Of a stretch of DNA of 64,000 nt, positions 8,724 through 18,200 are shown piece by piece. Source of the stretch: Paenibacillus glycinis (GTDB lineage Bacteria > Bacillota > Bacilli > Paenibacillales > Paenibacillaceae). Under the pieces are notes generated by a model. It did not search any database. It was not told where the DNA came from and worked only from the letters and a program-made list of their open reading frames with translations. Location of the stretch: positions 682,001 to 746,000 of the forward strand of contig NZ_JAAAMV010000001.1 of assembly GCF_009909185.1 (NCBI RefSeq). The letters run 5' to 3'. Both the position numbers and the translations under genes were made by a program. The first letter of the stretch is position 1. Each line of letters begins with the position of its first letter.

Positions 8724-9268
8724 CCTCGGACACCTCCTCTCTGGTAGTCATGCAGGTATGTTTGAAGCTGCTGCCTGGCCCGGAATAAGTATGATTTGAC
8801 TGTGTTGAGCGGCAAATCCAGCGAATCCGCGATCTCGTTGTACGAGAAGTCCTGCAGATACCGAAGCACGACGACCGCCCTGTGATGCTCGGGAAGCTTA
8901 TCGATCGCCTTGCGGATATCCTGCGACGTATATGCGGACATCACTTCTTCCTCGACGGAATGCTGATCCTGGAAAACCAGGTCATGCTCGTCGATGGACA
9001 CGGTCGGCTTGCTGCGCCGGAACTTATCGATGCAAATATTCGTGACGATCCGCTGGACCCACGTCTTGAATTGAGCCTTCTCCTCGTAGGTGCCGATCTT
9101 GGTATAAATGCGGATAAGCGCTTCTTGGGCGGCATCCATCGCGTCCTGCTCGTTATTGACGATATAATAGGCCGTGCGGTAAACATGATTCTCGATCTGG
9201 CGCAACAGAGTAATAAGAGCTTCGCCATCGCCGGCTTGCGCGGCTTTGATCAGGCCTGGCTCTACCAC
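8720..9268 (-). CDS. ECF-family RNA polymerase sigma factor
   Basis: 182 residues with sigma-70 region 2 (AQEALIRIYTKIGTYEEKAQFKTW) and region 4 (YNEIADSLDLPLNTVKSYLFRAR, helix-turn-helix for the -35 element), and without regions 1 and 3, as in ECF (group 4) sigma factors. I prefer the GTG start at 9268, because GAGGGGG precedes it at good spacing; the ATG at 9292 has no ribosome site. It is translationally coupled to the anti-sigma gene. It resembles SigW-group factors, but I cannot assign the regulon. I found no clear autoregulatory promoter. Confidence 0.88.
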   Translation of the reverse strand: MVEPGLIKAAQAGDGEALITLLRQIENHVYRTAYYIVNNEQDAMDAAQEALIRIYTKIGTYEEKAQFKTWVQRIVTNICIDKFRRSKPTVSIDEHDLVFQDQHSVEEEVMSAYTSQDIRKAIDKLPEHHRAVVVLRYLQDFSYNEIADSLDLPLNTVKSYLFRARQQLQTYLHDYQRGGVRG

Positions 9269-9404
9269 GGAGGATCCCCCCTCTTGCAACATTACAGACG
9301 CGGATGGCCCGTCTTATGTTGCATCGTATATGAACAAATTTTTTATGAAAATTTTGGGTACCCCGAACCCGAAACGAAAATACGCGGTACATCAAAAGAA
9401 TAGC

Positions 9405-9460
9405 AGAAAACAAAAGGACCGTACACCCTGCCAGAGATTTTCCAGCAAGCGGTGCGGTCC
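9405..9460 (-). terminator. Terminator after the D-2-hydroxyacid dehydrogenase gene
   Basis: On the minus strand, stem GGACCGCACC / GGTGTACGGTCC (10 bp with a 2-base bulge) is followed by TTTTGTTTTC. Confidence 0.65.
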
Positions 9461-9483
9461 TCGCTTAAGTCCCTCATGCGGCG

Positions 9484-10443
9484 TTAATACTGGGCGTTCA
9501 AATCGACGATGTTCCGGCCGGGAGCGCCATGCTCGCGGTAATGAACCAAGTTAGCGAGCACGATTTCCAAAGCGCGCTCCGTATAATGGGAAGTATTGCC
9601 GGATTCGTGAGGCGTCAGAATGACGTTGTCCAGTCCCCACAGCGGATGGCCTTCCGGCAGCGGCTCCTGCTCGAACACGTCGAGCCCGGCGCCGGCGATG
9701 CCGCCGTTCCGTAGCGCGTCGATCATGGCGGCCGTGTCCGTCGTGGCGCCTCTTCCGATATTAATATAGTAAGCCGTCGGCTTCATCGCTTTGAACTGGG
9801 CTTGGCCGATCAACGCCCGCGTCTCGCTCGTGTGCGGCAGGCAGTTGACGATATAATCGCTCTTCGCCAGCACGTCTTCCAGCCGGTCGATGCCGTACAT
9901 CTCGTCGACATGCTCGGCGGGTTCCCCCGACCTGCGGACCCCGAGCACTTTCATGCCGAACGCTTTGGCGATCTTCGCCGTCTCCTGTCCGATCGCGCCC
10001 GCGCCGAGAATCGCGAGCGTCTTGCCGTGCGCTTCCCCGAGACCGGGCGAAGGCTGCCACTTGCCCGCGAGCTGACTGCGGATCGCGCGATGTACGCCCC
10101 GGGTAAGGGACAGCAGCATAGCGAAGATCGACTCGGATATTTGAAAGGGATGCACGCCCGAAGCGTTCGTCACGACGATGCCGAGCTCCTTCACCCGTTC
10201 AAGCGGCAGATGATCGACGCCCGCCCCCAGATTCTGCAGCCACTTCAACGCGATTCCGTCCTCGAACAGCGTCTTCTTGACGTCCCGGTTCCACCCGAGG
10301 ATGATTTCGGCGGACTGCAACTGCGCCCGCGCCTCCTCCTCGCCGAGCCCGACGGCGGATATAAACGAATAGTCCGGCAGCGCGGCTTGAATCGCCGCGG
10401 CCTGATCCGGATCGAAAGCATGAACGGAAACGATCTTCCCCAT
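9484..10443 (-). CDS. D-2-hydroxyacid dehydrogenase (NAD(P)-binding)
   Basis: 319 residues of the D-isomer-specific 2-hydroxyacid dehydrogenase family. The Rossmann motif is LAILGAGAIGQE at about residue 140. The substrate and catalytic regions are NLGAGVDHLP, NIGRGATTD, GLDVFEQEPLP and the catalytic His in ILTPHESG. The C-terminal part resembles phosphoglycerate or hydroxypyruvate reductases, but the substrate cannot be told from sequence. The ATG at 10443 has GGAGGAG 8 bases upstream; the TTG two codons earlier is too close to that site. A single-gene unit with its own terminator, divergent from the small unknown gene at 10611. Confidence 0.85.
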   Translation of the reverse strand: MGKIVSVHAFDPDQAAAIQAALPDYSFISAVGLGEEEARAQLQSAEIILGWNRDVKKTLFEDGIALKWLQNLGAGVDHLPLERVKELGIVVTNASGVHPFQISESIFAMLLSLTRGVHRAIRSQLAGKWQPSPGLGEAHGKTLAILGAGAIGQETAKIAKAFGMKVLGVRRSGEPAEHVDEMYGIDRLEDVLAKSDYIVNCLPHTSETRALIGQAQFKAMKPTAYYINIGRGATTDTAAMIDALRNGGIAGAGLDVFEQEPLPEGHPLWGLDNVILTPHESGNTSHYTERALEIVLANLVHYREHGAPGRNIVDLNAQY

Positions 10444-10610
10444 CTGCAAGGCTCCTCCTCCCTAATTGCTCAAACATTACCATCTGCCGCCGGTTGTGTC
10501 AAACGCTCCGGAAGCGGTTATCTTATTAACAGGTCAACCGAACTGCGAGCATAACCGGCTGCGGTCTTCGCCGGATAACGAAGGATCATTCAAGGCGGGA
10601 GGGTCTCACG

Positions 10611-10943
10611 ATGATGCTGACGAAAGAGCAGTGGAGCAGGCAATGGGTGGACGATCAGCTGGACTTGTACAACTTTGCCCTGGCGCTCGGGGATACGGCT
10701 TGGCAGACGGAAATTGCGGAGGCGCTCTGCCGTCAGGAGTCCGCCTACGACGACAAGATTCGCGAATGGACGAAAGAACAGCTGTGGCTGCAGTTCAACA
10801 CCATCAATTACAAAATGATGGAGCTGTTCACGCTGATGCGGCAGAGCGGCAACTCGGAGGAAGAGTCCGCCATCCGGGACTTGATCTGGCAACTCAAGCA
10901 GCAGCGCATGGATTTGGCCAAACGGATCAAGGAGCTGTGTTGA
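10611..10943 (+). CDS. Conserved-looking small protein of unknown function
   Basis: A 110-residue acidic, helical, soluble protein, Trp-rich at its start (EQWSRQWVDDQLDLYNFAL). There are no membrane segments and I recognise no domain. The good ribosome site (GGGAGGG, 7 bases before ATG), a strong terminator and normal codon use show that it is a real gene. A possible promoter is TTGTGT at 10494 with TTATCT 18 bases later. It stands alone between divergent and convergent neighbours, so context gives no function. Confidence 0.75.
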   Translation: MMLTKEQWSRQWVDDQLDLYNFALALGDTAWQTEIAEALCRQESAYDDKIREWTKEQLWLQFNTINYKMMELFTLMRQSGNSEEESAIRDLIWQLKQQRMDLAKRIKELC

Positions 10944-10951
10944 ACGAACGG

Positions 10952-11003
10952 AAAAAGGCCCTTTTTCGCCCGCGAAGCTCCGCGGTTGAAAAAGGGCCTT
11001 TTG
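10952..11003 (+). terminator. Bidirectional terminator
   Basis: A 13-bp perfect stem AAGGCCCTTTTTC / GAAAAAGGGCCTT, whose loop carries a second small hairpin (CCGCG / CGCGG). It is flanked by A and T runs and serves the small + gene and the convergent CuA-protein operon. Confidence 0.85.
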
Positions 11004-11014
11004 CATGCATGGCG

Positions 11015-11449
11015 TCAATCGACGATCAATTTGCCGACCATGTTCGCGTGTCCCGAGCCGCAGACGATCGAGCAATTATACGGATGCTCGCCCGTCTTGT
11101 CGGCGGTAAAGGTCGCGGTGCCGTTGTTCTCCTTGATGTCGACGCCGAAGTCCGGAATCGTGAAGCCGTGCATGCCGGCTTCGTCGACCAACGTGATCGT
11201 CACTTTATCCCCCTGCTTGACGTGGATCTCGGTCTGGTCGAATTTGAAATTGGTCGCTTTGACGGTAATCGCCTGGTTGCCGCCCCCGGAGCCGGCCCCC
11301 GCATTGGCGCCGTTGTTCGTCCCCGCGTTCGTGCCGCCGTTATTCGCTCCGTTGTTGGCGTTGTCCGACTTTCCGCAGCCGCTTGCGGCCAAGGCGGCCG
11401 TGCACAGCAGCACTGCCGTGAACGCGGCGGTTCTCCATCTGTTGGTCAT
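11015..11449 (-). CDS. CuA-type cupredoxin lipoprotein (cytochrome c oxidase subunit II-like domain)
   Basis: 144 residues. A signal peptide ends in AASGC, so Cys25 is probably lipidated and anchors the protein to the outer face of the membrane. A linker of Asn, Gly and Ala (about 26-58) follows. The cupredoxin domain has HGFTIPDFG (His94) and CSIVCGSGHANM: Cys126, Cys130, His134 and Met137, the complete set of CuA side-chain ligands. There are no transmembrane helices of a true oxidase subunit and no oxidase genes nearby. As the last gene of the dehydrogenase/Tat operon, 12 bases after tatA, it is a good candidate electron acceptor. The start at 11449 has AAGGAG 8 bases upstream; the GTG at 11458 overlaps that site. 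Confidence 0.85.
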   Translation of the reverse strand: MTNRWRTAAFTAVLLCTAALAASGCGKSDNANNGANNGGTNAGTNNGANAGAGSGGGNQAITVKATNFKFDQTEIHVKQGDKVTITLVDEAGMHGFTIPDFGVDIKENNGTATFTADKTGEHPYNCSIVCGSGHANMVGKLIVD

Positions 11450-11461
11450 CTTCAACACTCC

Positions 11462-11662
11462 TTATTTGGCTTGTTCCAATTCCTGCACGGGCTGCTTCTC
11501 TTCGGGTGCGTCATCGATTATGATGCCCTTCGTGGAGTTGCGGAATTCACGAAGCGTATCGCCGAACGCCCGGCCGAGCTGGGGCAATTTGGCCGGGCCG
11601 AACACGATCAGCGCGATGGCCAGGATGATGATCAAGCCGGAAATGCCGACATTGTTGAACAT
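11462..11662 (-). CDS. tatA: Sec-independent translocase component TatA
   Basis: A 66-residue TatA/E protein with a short N-terminal membrane helix (GISGLIIILAIALIVFG), the hinge FGPAKLPQLGRAFGDTLREF and a charged tail. It oligomerises to form the protein-conducting part of the Tat system. ATG at 11662 with AAAGGAGG 8 bases upstream. It lies between tatC and the cupredoxin gene in the same direction. Confidence 0.95.
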   Translation of the reverse strand: MFNNVGISGLIIILAIALIVFGPAKLPQLGRAFGDTLREFRNSTKGIIIDDAPEEKQPVQELEQAK

Positions 11663-11697
11663 GGATAAAACCTCCTTTAGATCAAAATTTTGAACCT

Positions 11698-12462
11698 TCA
11701 TTGCAAGACCGGATTCAGCCCTTGCTTTTCCCTTCTTCTGAAATACCGCATGCTGACGAAAGCGCTGATCTCGAACAACAGGATGAGCGGCAGCGTCACC
11801 GACAGATGCGACACGAAATCCGGCGGCGATATGAGCGAGCCGAGGACGGCTAGGCCCACGTACGCGTATTTGCGCACCTGCTTCAGCTTCCCCGGCGACA
11901 ACAAGCCGATGCGGGTGAGCAGCAGCATGACCAACGGCATTTCGAACGCGATTCCCATCGGCAGCAGGAAGCTGACGAGAAACGAGACGTAATGCTGGAT
12001 GCCGTAGACCTCGTTCGCCCCGATGGAGCGATTGAGCTTGATCATGAACGAGATCATCATCGGCAGCGCCACGGCATACCCGAACAGCACCCCCGACGCG
12101 AACAGGCCGAACGACAGCGGCACGTAGAGCAGCGTGCTCTTGGCTTCCGCGTCCGTCATGCCCGGTCTCGCGAACGCCCATAATTGGTAGATGAACACCG
12201 GCAGCGAAAGCAGCAGCCCTACCATAAGCGCGCATTTCATGTAGACGGCGATCCCGTCGGACAACGCGAACACGCTCCACTCCACTTGCACGGACCCGAG
12301 ATGCGTCTTCACGAAATGCAGCAGCCGCGGAGAGACGTACAGACCGGCGGCGAGCGACAGGACGAACCAGATCGACGCGATGATCAGCCGCTTGCGCAGC
12401 TCCGTCAGATGCAAGACGAGATCGTGGTCCGCCGACAGCTTGCCGCTTTCCCCGCCGCTCAT
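11698..12462 (-). CDS. tatC: Sec-independent translocase component TatC
   Basis: A 254-residue integral membrane protein with about six helices. The N-terminal part has the typical HLTELRKRL (recognition of the twin-arginine motif), and ALPVFIYQLW-type and FEMPLVMLLL stretches follow. It is the receptor for Tat signal peptides. Its start overlaps the stop of the GMC dehydrogenase gene by 4 bases, so the two are translationally coupled. This supports a Tat system devoted to the dehydrogenase encoded upstream. Confidence 0.97.
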   Translation of the reverse strand: MSGGESGKLSADHDLVLHLTELRKRLIIASIWFVLSLAAGLYVSPRLLHFVKTHLGSVQVEWSVFALSDGIAVYMKCALMVGLLLSLPVFIYQLWAFARPGMTDAEAKSTLLYVPLSFGLFASGVLFGYAVALPMMISFMIKLNRSIGANEVYGIQHYVSFLVSFLLPMGIAFEMPLVMLLLTRIGLLSPGKLKQVRKYAYVGLAVLGSLISPPDFVSHLSVTLPLILLFEISAFVSMRYFRRREKQGLNPVLQ

Positions 12463-14180
12463 ACCAGCGAACCCGGTTTGGCGATATACTTGGCGATGCC
12501 TTCGGCCGCCCGGTAAGCGAGCGCCCCGACGGTCGCCGTCGGATTGAACCCGCTGTTATGCGAGAAGGCCGAAGCGCCGCAGATGAACACGTTCTCCGCA
12601 TCCCACATTTGCAGGTAGTTGTTGACGACCGAGGTCTTGGGATCGCTGCCCATGATGGTGCCGCCCGTGTTATGGGTGGATTGGTACGGCACGATGTTGT
12701 ACTGCTTGATGGAGTCGTGAATCTCCGTCTTCGTCCCGCCCATGCCGTCGGCGATTTCTTTCGTCTTGCCGGCGATATAGGTGACCAGCTCGCGATCTTG
12801 ATCCTCGAAGTCGAACGTCAGGCGGATAAGCGGCTGCCCGAGCGCGTCCTTGTATTCCGGGTCCAGGTCAAGATAGTGGTGCCGGTAGGGCATGCTCGAG
12901 CCCTGCGCGGCGACGGTGAGCACGCGGTTGGCGTAGTGCAGCGTCTGCTTCTTGAACTCGGCTCCCCATTTTGCTGTCCCCATCGGAGCCGGCTGGGACT
13001 GGATTGGCCGGAGCCCCGTCTGGGTGAAGCGGATGTTCGCGCCGTGGAGGAATTTCAGATCGGCATGGTCGAAATTGTCCCCGTTAAAATCGTCGAGGCT
13101 GCTTCCGAGCGCTCCCGCCCCCATCGCCATATTGAATTCGCGGTCCTCGTACATGACGTTCGTGCTGGCGCCGTTCACCTGGTACGCGTAATTGCGCCCA
13201 ACCGCTCCGGAATCCGTCTTGGGATCGTACGGCTTGCCGAGCTTGGACATCAGCAGCAGCCGGACATTGGAGAACAGGTAGCTCGACAGGATGACGATAT
13301 CCGCCGGTTGAATGTACTCCTCGCCCGTCGGCGTGTTCACGTAGCGGACGCCCATCGCTCGCTTGCCGTCGTGGAGGATCTCGGTCACGTTGGAATGCGT
13401 GCGCAGGTCGAGCTTGCCCGTCTTCTGCGCGACCGGCAGCACGGTCACGACGGGGTCGGACTTCGCCCCGTACTCGCAGCCGAAGCGCTCGCAGTAGCCG
13501 CAGTATTGGCAGGCTGCCCGTTCGATGCCGTCCGGATTCTTGTACAGCTCGGTCAAGTTGGCGGACGGGATGACGTAAGGATGATAGCCGAGCTTCTTGG
13601 CCGAATCCTCGAACAGCTTCATCGCCGGCGTCTTCTTCATGGGCCCTACGGGGAACGGCTTGGACATTTTCCCGACGTTGGGCTGGGTCGTCGGTTCGCC
13701 TCCGATGCCGGCCATCTGCTCGAATTTCACGTAATACGGCTCGAGCTGATCGTAGGTGATGCCCCAGTCGCGGATCGCCATGCCCTCGGGAATTTTTTTG
13801 GCGCCGTAGCGCTCGATGGTCTTGCTCCTGATCTCGAAGTCGTACGGCAGGAACCGGTAGTACTGCCCGTTCCAGTGCACGCCCGCGCCGCCAAGCCCGT
13901 CGCCGAGAAGGAACGAACCGTAGCTCCGCATCGGCAGCGCCCGCTGCTTGTCCGAATTCCGGAAGGTAACGGTTTCCTTCGACAGGTCCTGCATCAATTC
14001 GTAGCGGGATGCGTACCGCAGCTCGTCATGCACGTGAAAGTAATCCTGCGTGTTGCGGCTTTTGCCCCGCTCCAGCCCGACCACGGAATGGCCGGCTTTC
14101 GTCAATTCCGCGGCGATGATGCCGCCTACCCAGCCCATGCCGACGATGACGATCGGCACTTTGGGAAGCTTCGTTGCCAT
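12459..14180 (-). CDS. GMC/gluconate-dehydrogenase-type FAD oxidoreductase, large subunit
   Basis: 573 residues. The N-terminal FAD-binding motif is VIVGMGWVGGIIAAELTKAG (residues 11-30), with ERG after the second strand. The centre has GDGLGGAGVHWNGQYYR. The C-terminus has FSHNSGFNPTATVGAL with His541, the likely active-site base, and Asn546. A Cys cluster, Cys224, Cys227, Cys230 and Cys235, resembles the region that binds a 3Fe-4S cluster in the FAD glucose dehydrogenase of Burkholderia cepacia. No signal peptide is present, so export would have to be as a hitchhiker on the small subunit (next gene, 18 bases upstream). Substrate unknown: an aldose, polyol or aldonate is likely. Confidence 0.88.
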   Translation of the reverse strand: MATKLPKVPIVIVGMGWVGGIIAAELTKAGHSVVGLERGKSRNTQDYFHVHDELRYASRYELMQDLSKETVTFRNSDKQRALPMRSYGSFLLGDGLGGAGVHWNGQYYRFLPYDFEIRSKTIERYGAKKIPEGMAIRDWGITYDQLEPYYVKFEQMAGIGGEPTTQPNVGKMSKPFPVGPMKKTPAMKLFEDSAKKLGYHPYVIPSANLTELYKNPDGIERAACQYCGYCERFGCEYGAKSDPVVTVLPVAQKTGKLDLRTHSNVTEILHDGKRAMGVRYVNTPTGEEYIQPADIVILSSYLFSNVRLLLMSKLGKPYDPKTDSGAVGRNYAYQVNGASTNVMYEDREFNMAMGAGALGSSLDDFNGDNFDHADLKFLHGANIRFTQTGLRPIQSQPAPMGTAKWGAEFKKQTLHYANRVLTVAAQGSSMPYRHHYLDLDPEYKDALGQPLIRLTFDFEDQDRELVTYIAGKTKEIADGMGGTKTEIHDSIKQYNIVPYQSTHNTGGTIMGSDPKTSVVNNYLQMWDAENVFICGASAFSHNSGFNPTATVGALAYRAAEGIAKYIAKPGSLV

Positions 14181-14198
14181 GTCAGTTCGCTCCTTTGC

Positions 14199-14990
14199 TC
14201 AGCCGATTTCCAGATGGTCGCTTAAGCTGAGCGGTTCCATCTTGACGAACTCGTCCTTCTCGATGTCGTTTGTATAGCTCATCTGATTTCCCGGGAAATT
14301 GCGCATGCGCCAGCCGCCCATGTTTTTGTTGCCGCCGTACAGCGGATCCGCGTAAACGCCTTCGATCGTAAGGTTCAGGAAATACGAGAAGAACGTCGAA
14401 GCCGGCACGCCCTTCAAATTGACCGCATCCTTCTCGAAATCGCCCAGCACCTTGTCCTGATCCTCCGGCGCCAGATCCGGAAAGGCCTTCTGCAGCTTAT
14501 CGTTGCTGTACGTATTCAGCGCGTCCAGTCCGAGCGCGATGAGCTCCCGGCGCTTGAACGAAAGCTGATAACCCTGCGTCGCCTCCGATTTGTAAAACGG
14601 CGGAGACATGTATTCGCGTCCGTTCAAGCCGTAGGAGCTCGCCATCTGATGATCGATGAAGAACGCCACGCCGAGCTCCTTCGCCCCTGGCCCCGAATCG
14701 TCCTTGGGGTAGATTCGTTCGGCAGCAGCTTCCGCCGCCAAGAACTGGTCCTGATTGAAGAACATCAGCGCTTGGTTAAAGTCCCTTTCGGCCGCTTGGG
14801 CCGGCTTGCCCGTATCCGGCTGCGCCGGAGGCGTTTCCTCCGTCTTGCCGTTCTTGCCGTTCGCCCCGATGAGGCCGCCGATGACCCCGCCCACGACGAC
14901 GCCGCCGATCGCCGTTCCCGAGTATTTCAGAAACTTCCTGCGCGATTCGTCGCGCGGCTGGTGCGGAGGTTCTTTCTTGCTGTCTGCCAT
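14199..14990 (-). CDS. Gluconate 2-dehydrogenase subunit 3-family small subunit with Tat signal
   Basis: 263 residues. The N-terminus has SRRKFLKYSG (Arg17-Arg18), a classical twin-arginine motif, then a Gly/Val-rich hydrophobic stretch (about 26-43). The mature part resembles the gamma (subunit 3) chain of membrane gluconate and FAD-glucose dehydrogenases, with FFIDHQMASSYGLNGREYM and a segment ending PLYGGNKNMGGW. In those enzymes this subunit carries the catalytic chain through Tat. It is the first gene of the operon with the large subunit, tatC, tatA and the CuA lipoprotein, and is divergent from the giant DUF11 gene. Confidence 0.85.
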   Translation of the reverse strand: MADSKKEPPHQPRDESRRKFLKYSGTAIGGVVVGGVIGGLIGANGKNGKTEETPPAQPDTGKPAQAAERDFNQALMFFNQDQFLAAEAAAERIYPKDDSGPGAKELGVAFFIDHQMASSYGLNGREYMSPPFYKSEATQGYQLSFKRRELIALGLDALNTYSNDKLQKAFPDLAPEDQDKVLGDFEKDAVNLKGVPASTFFSYFLNLTIEGVYADPLYGGNKNMGGWRMRNFPGNQMSYTNDIEKDEFVKMEPLSLSDHLEIG

Positions 14991-15146
14991 CTCTTCTTCG
15001 CCTCTCTTCTGGATAGTGGAGGAAGCCGTTGGGCTTAGTCTTTTCCAGCGCGGGAAGCATTATCCATGCCGATGATAGAAATATTCGGCCGTGTGCCAGT
15101 AACGGGACGGCACCTCGAAGAATCGGGAATGAATGCGAAACGCGAC

Positions 15147-15175
15147 GAATAAATAAACAACAGCGGCCATTTTAG
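15147..15175 (+). promoter_or_regulatory. Possible mother-cell (sigma-E-like) promoter of the DUF11 gene
   Basis: GAATAAA, 14 bases, CATTTTAG, ending 31 bases before the start codon. The -35 matches the sigma-E pattern partly and only CAT of the -10 fits well. Weak evidence. Confidence 0.25.
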
Positions 15176-15206
15176 GTAAGCACGATTCGGAATTGGGAGG
15201 TGTACG

Positions 15207-18200
15207 ATGGCTTGTGCGAATCTCGGCGTGGCAAATGATTTCAATGTCTTCGTGCTGGGCAATCATACGCAGTCTTTCGTGGATGCGGGAGGAAGGGTCG
15301 CGGTAGGAGGCAACGCGACGTACCGCAGTTATGGAATCGGAAGCGCGCTTAACGTATCCACGACGCGGGCCGATCTGATCGTGGGCGGCAACATGGACAT
15401 CATCGGAGGCACGAACTTTAGCGGTAACAGCGTGATCAGCCCCGGCGGGACGATCGTGAATTACACCATGACGAACAACAACGGCGTTTTGCCGCAGCCG
15501 CAAAGAGGCACGCCGATCGATTTTGCCGCGGCCGGGCAGTATTTGACATGCGCCTCCGCCTCTTGGGGCGCCTTGGCGCCGACGGGAACGGTAAACGTCG
15601 CGTTCGGGGGCATCACGCTGACAGGCAGCAGTCCGACGCTTAATATTTTCTCGATCAACGGCAATAACGTAGCCGGCTCCGGCGTGTCTCTGGCATCGGC
15701 CAACTCACTCAACATCGTCACGCCCCCGGGCTCGACCGTGCTCGTCAATATATCCGGAACCGGGGTCGGTTTCGGCAACTACACCATCTTCATCAACGGC
15801 GGGCAGCCTACGCCAAGCAACGGATCTGTAATTCTTTGGAATTTTTTCCAGGCAACTTCGGCGTTCAACCTCAACCTGTCCATCAAGGGTTCGGTGCTGG
15901 CTCCGCTTGCCGTATGGAGCGCCGTCGGCTTCGGCAATATCGACGGCACGATGGTCGCCCAATCGTTCGTGAATACGACAGGCACGCTGGAAGCCCACAC
16001 CATTCCGTTCATCGGCTGCCTGCCGGAGGTCGCCTGCACGCCGTCGTTGACAATCCGCAAAACGGTAAACGGCGGCACCTCGTTCTCCGGCACGGTCGGA
16101 ACGCCGCTCACCTACGTGATCCAGGTGAGCAACACCGGCGGCGGCATTCTGACCAACGTCCAGATCAGCGATCCGCTGCTCGGTTTCAATCAAACGGTGC
16201 CGTCGCTTTCTTCGGGCCAACAAGTCGATTTTACGATCAATTCGGAGGTACAGCCCGGAGACCCCGGCACCAGTTATCTGAACACGGCTTTCGCCCAGAG
16301 CGACCAAACGCCCCAGCAATCCAGCTCCGTCACCATTACGATCGAAGGCTTCTTCGACGTCAGCTTGATCAAAACCGCCGACCGGATGAGCGCGGCTCCG
16401 GGCGACACGATTAACTATACGTTCACCGTCGTGAATCCGGGGCAAGCGTCGCTGCAAAACGTGACCCTCACCGACGCGACGCTCGGGCTCAATCTGTTCT
16501 TTCCCACGTTCGTGAGCGGCACCATCGCGACGTTTCCGTACACGGTTCCGGGCAATGCCGTCATCGGAAGCACGCTCGTCAATACCGCGATTCTCGACGC
16601 GTCGAACCTGCCTGCTCCCGTATCCGCCCAAGCGTCGGTCTTCATCACGGAGACGCCTTCCGTCTCGCTGTCCAAATCCGCCGATCGCGCGACGGCGCTG
16701 CCCGGCGATACGATCGAATATACCGTAACCGTGTCGAACGATTCCGTGATCACGCCGGTGTTCAACCTGCGCTTGACCGATCCGCTGCTCGGCTTGGACC
16801 AATTGATCGTCCAACTGAACCCGCAGGCTTCGTCCGTCTTTACCGGCATGTACACCGTACCTCAAGGCACCGCGGCAGGGACGGTGATCACGAATACGGC
16901 CGTCCTGCAGTCCTCGCTCGGCACGCAAACCGCGACCGTTCAAGTTACCGTCTCGCCCGTGGCCTCGATCACGATCACGAAGACGCCGCGGCGGCCCGCC
17001 GTCGCGCCGGGCGATACCGTCATTTACGACATCGTCGTCACGAACACGGGCAACGTGCCTCTGACGCATGTCGTCGTGAGCGATCCCGCCCTCTCGTTCT
17101 CGACGACGATCGACTTCCTCGGGATCGGCGCGCAGAGTGCTTCCGAGGCGTTCTTCACGGTCCCGCTCGGCACGCCAGCCGGAACGAAATTCTTCAACAC
17201 CGCCTTCGTCATCACGGATCAAACCCCGCCCGCGGAGGCGTCCAGCGAAATTATCGTGGCCCCGGTATTCTCGGTGTCCATCCAAAAGATTGCCTCTCCC
17301 ACGATTGCCGCTCCGGGAGCGACCGTCATCTATACGGTGACCGTGACCAACACGTCGAACGCGCCGATTACGAACGTCGTCGTCTCCGATCCGACGATCG
17401 GCCTGCAGCAGTCCATCGGCTCGCTGCCCGCCAATGCCGTGGTTGCGTTCGAAATTCCGTTCACGGTTCCGCTCGGTTCGGCCGCCGGGTCCGTGATCGC
17501 CAATATCGTCAGCGTCTTCTCCGATCAGACGCCGGTCAGAACCGCCTCGGCGCAGGTCACGGTCGCCGCGGTGCCGAGCTTGACCCTGACCAAGTCCGTA
17601 ACGCCCGCGATCGCGAATCCCGGAGACTCGGTCACCTACACGCTGACGATCGCCAACGCGGGCAATGTCGTGCTGACCGACGTGGTGCTGGTGGACGGCG
17701 ATCTCGGCATTCAGGAATTCGTGCCCTCGCTTGGCATCGGCGCGGTGACCGAATTCAATGTTCCCTTTACCGTGCCGGCCGTCCCGCCCGGAACGATTCT
17801 GACCAACACGGCGGCTGCGGCATCGGACCAGACGCCTGCTCCGGTCTTCGCCTCGGCGGCCTTGACGGTCGTGGGCTCGCCGTCCATCACGCTTACGAAG
17901 ACGGCCGACGTTCCCGGCGCGGTGCCGGGTCAGACGGTCGTTTTCTCGGTCGGCCTGACCAATTCCTCGGCGATCGCCTTGACGAACGTCGTGCTCGTGG
18001 ACGAATTCCTCGGCATCGTCGACAGCTTTCCGACGCTGCTGCCGGGCGAAACGAAAACCTTCACCCTGGAATTCATCGTGCCGGCGGACACTCCAGCCGG
18101 AACGGTCTTCACGAACGTCGTCACCGCGTCCTCCGACCAGACCCCTCCCGTATCCGCCGAAGCGCAGGTCATCGTGCTTGCCATTCCCGGCATCGCCATA

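Noticed and set aside
9300..9400. Possible autoregulatory ECF promoter before the sigma gene
   Set aside because: AT-rich stretch present, but no pair of elements at correct spacing that I could defend.
10494..10523. TTGTGT-18-TTATCT as promoter of the small gene at 10611
   Set aside because: Poor match in both hexamers and 18-base spacing; mentioned only as a possibility in that entry.
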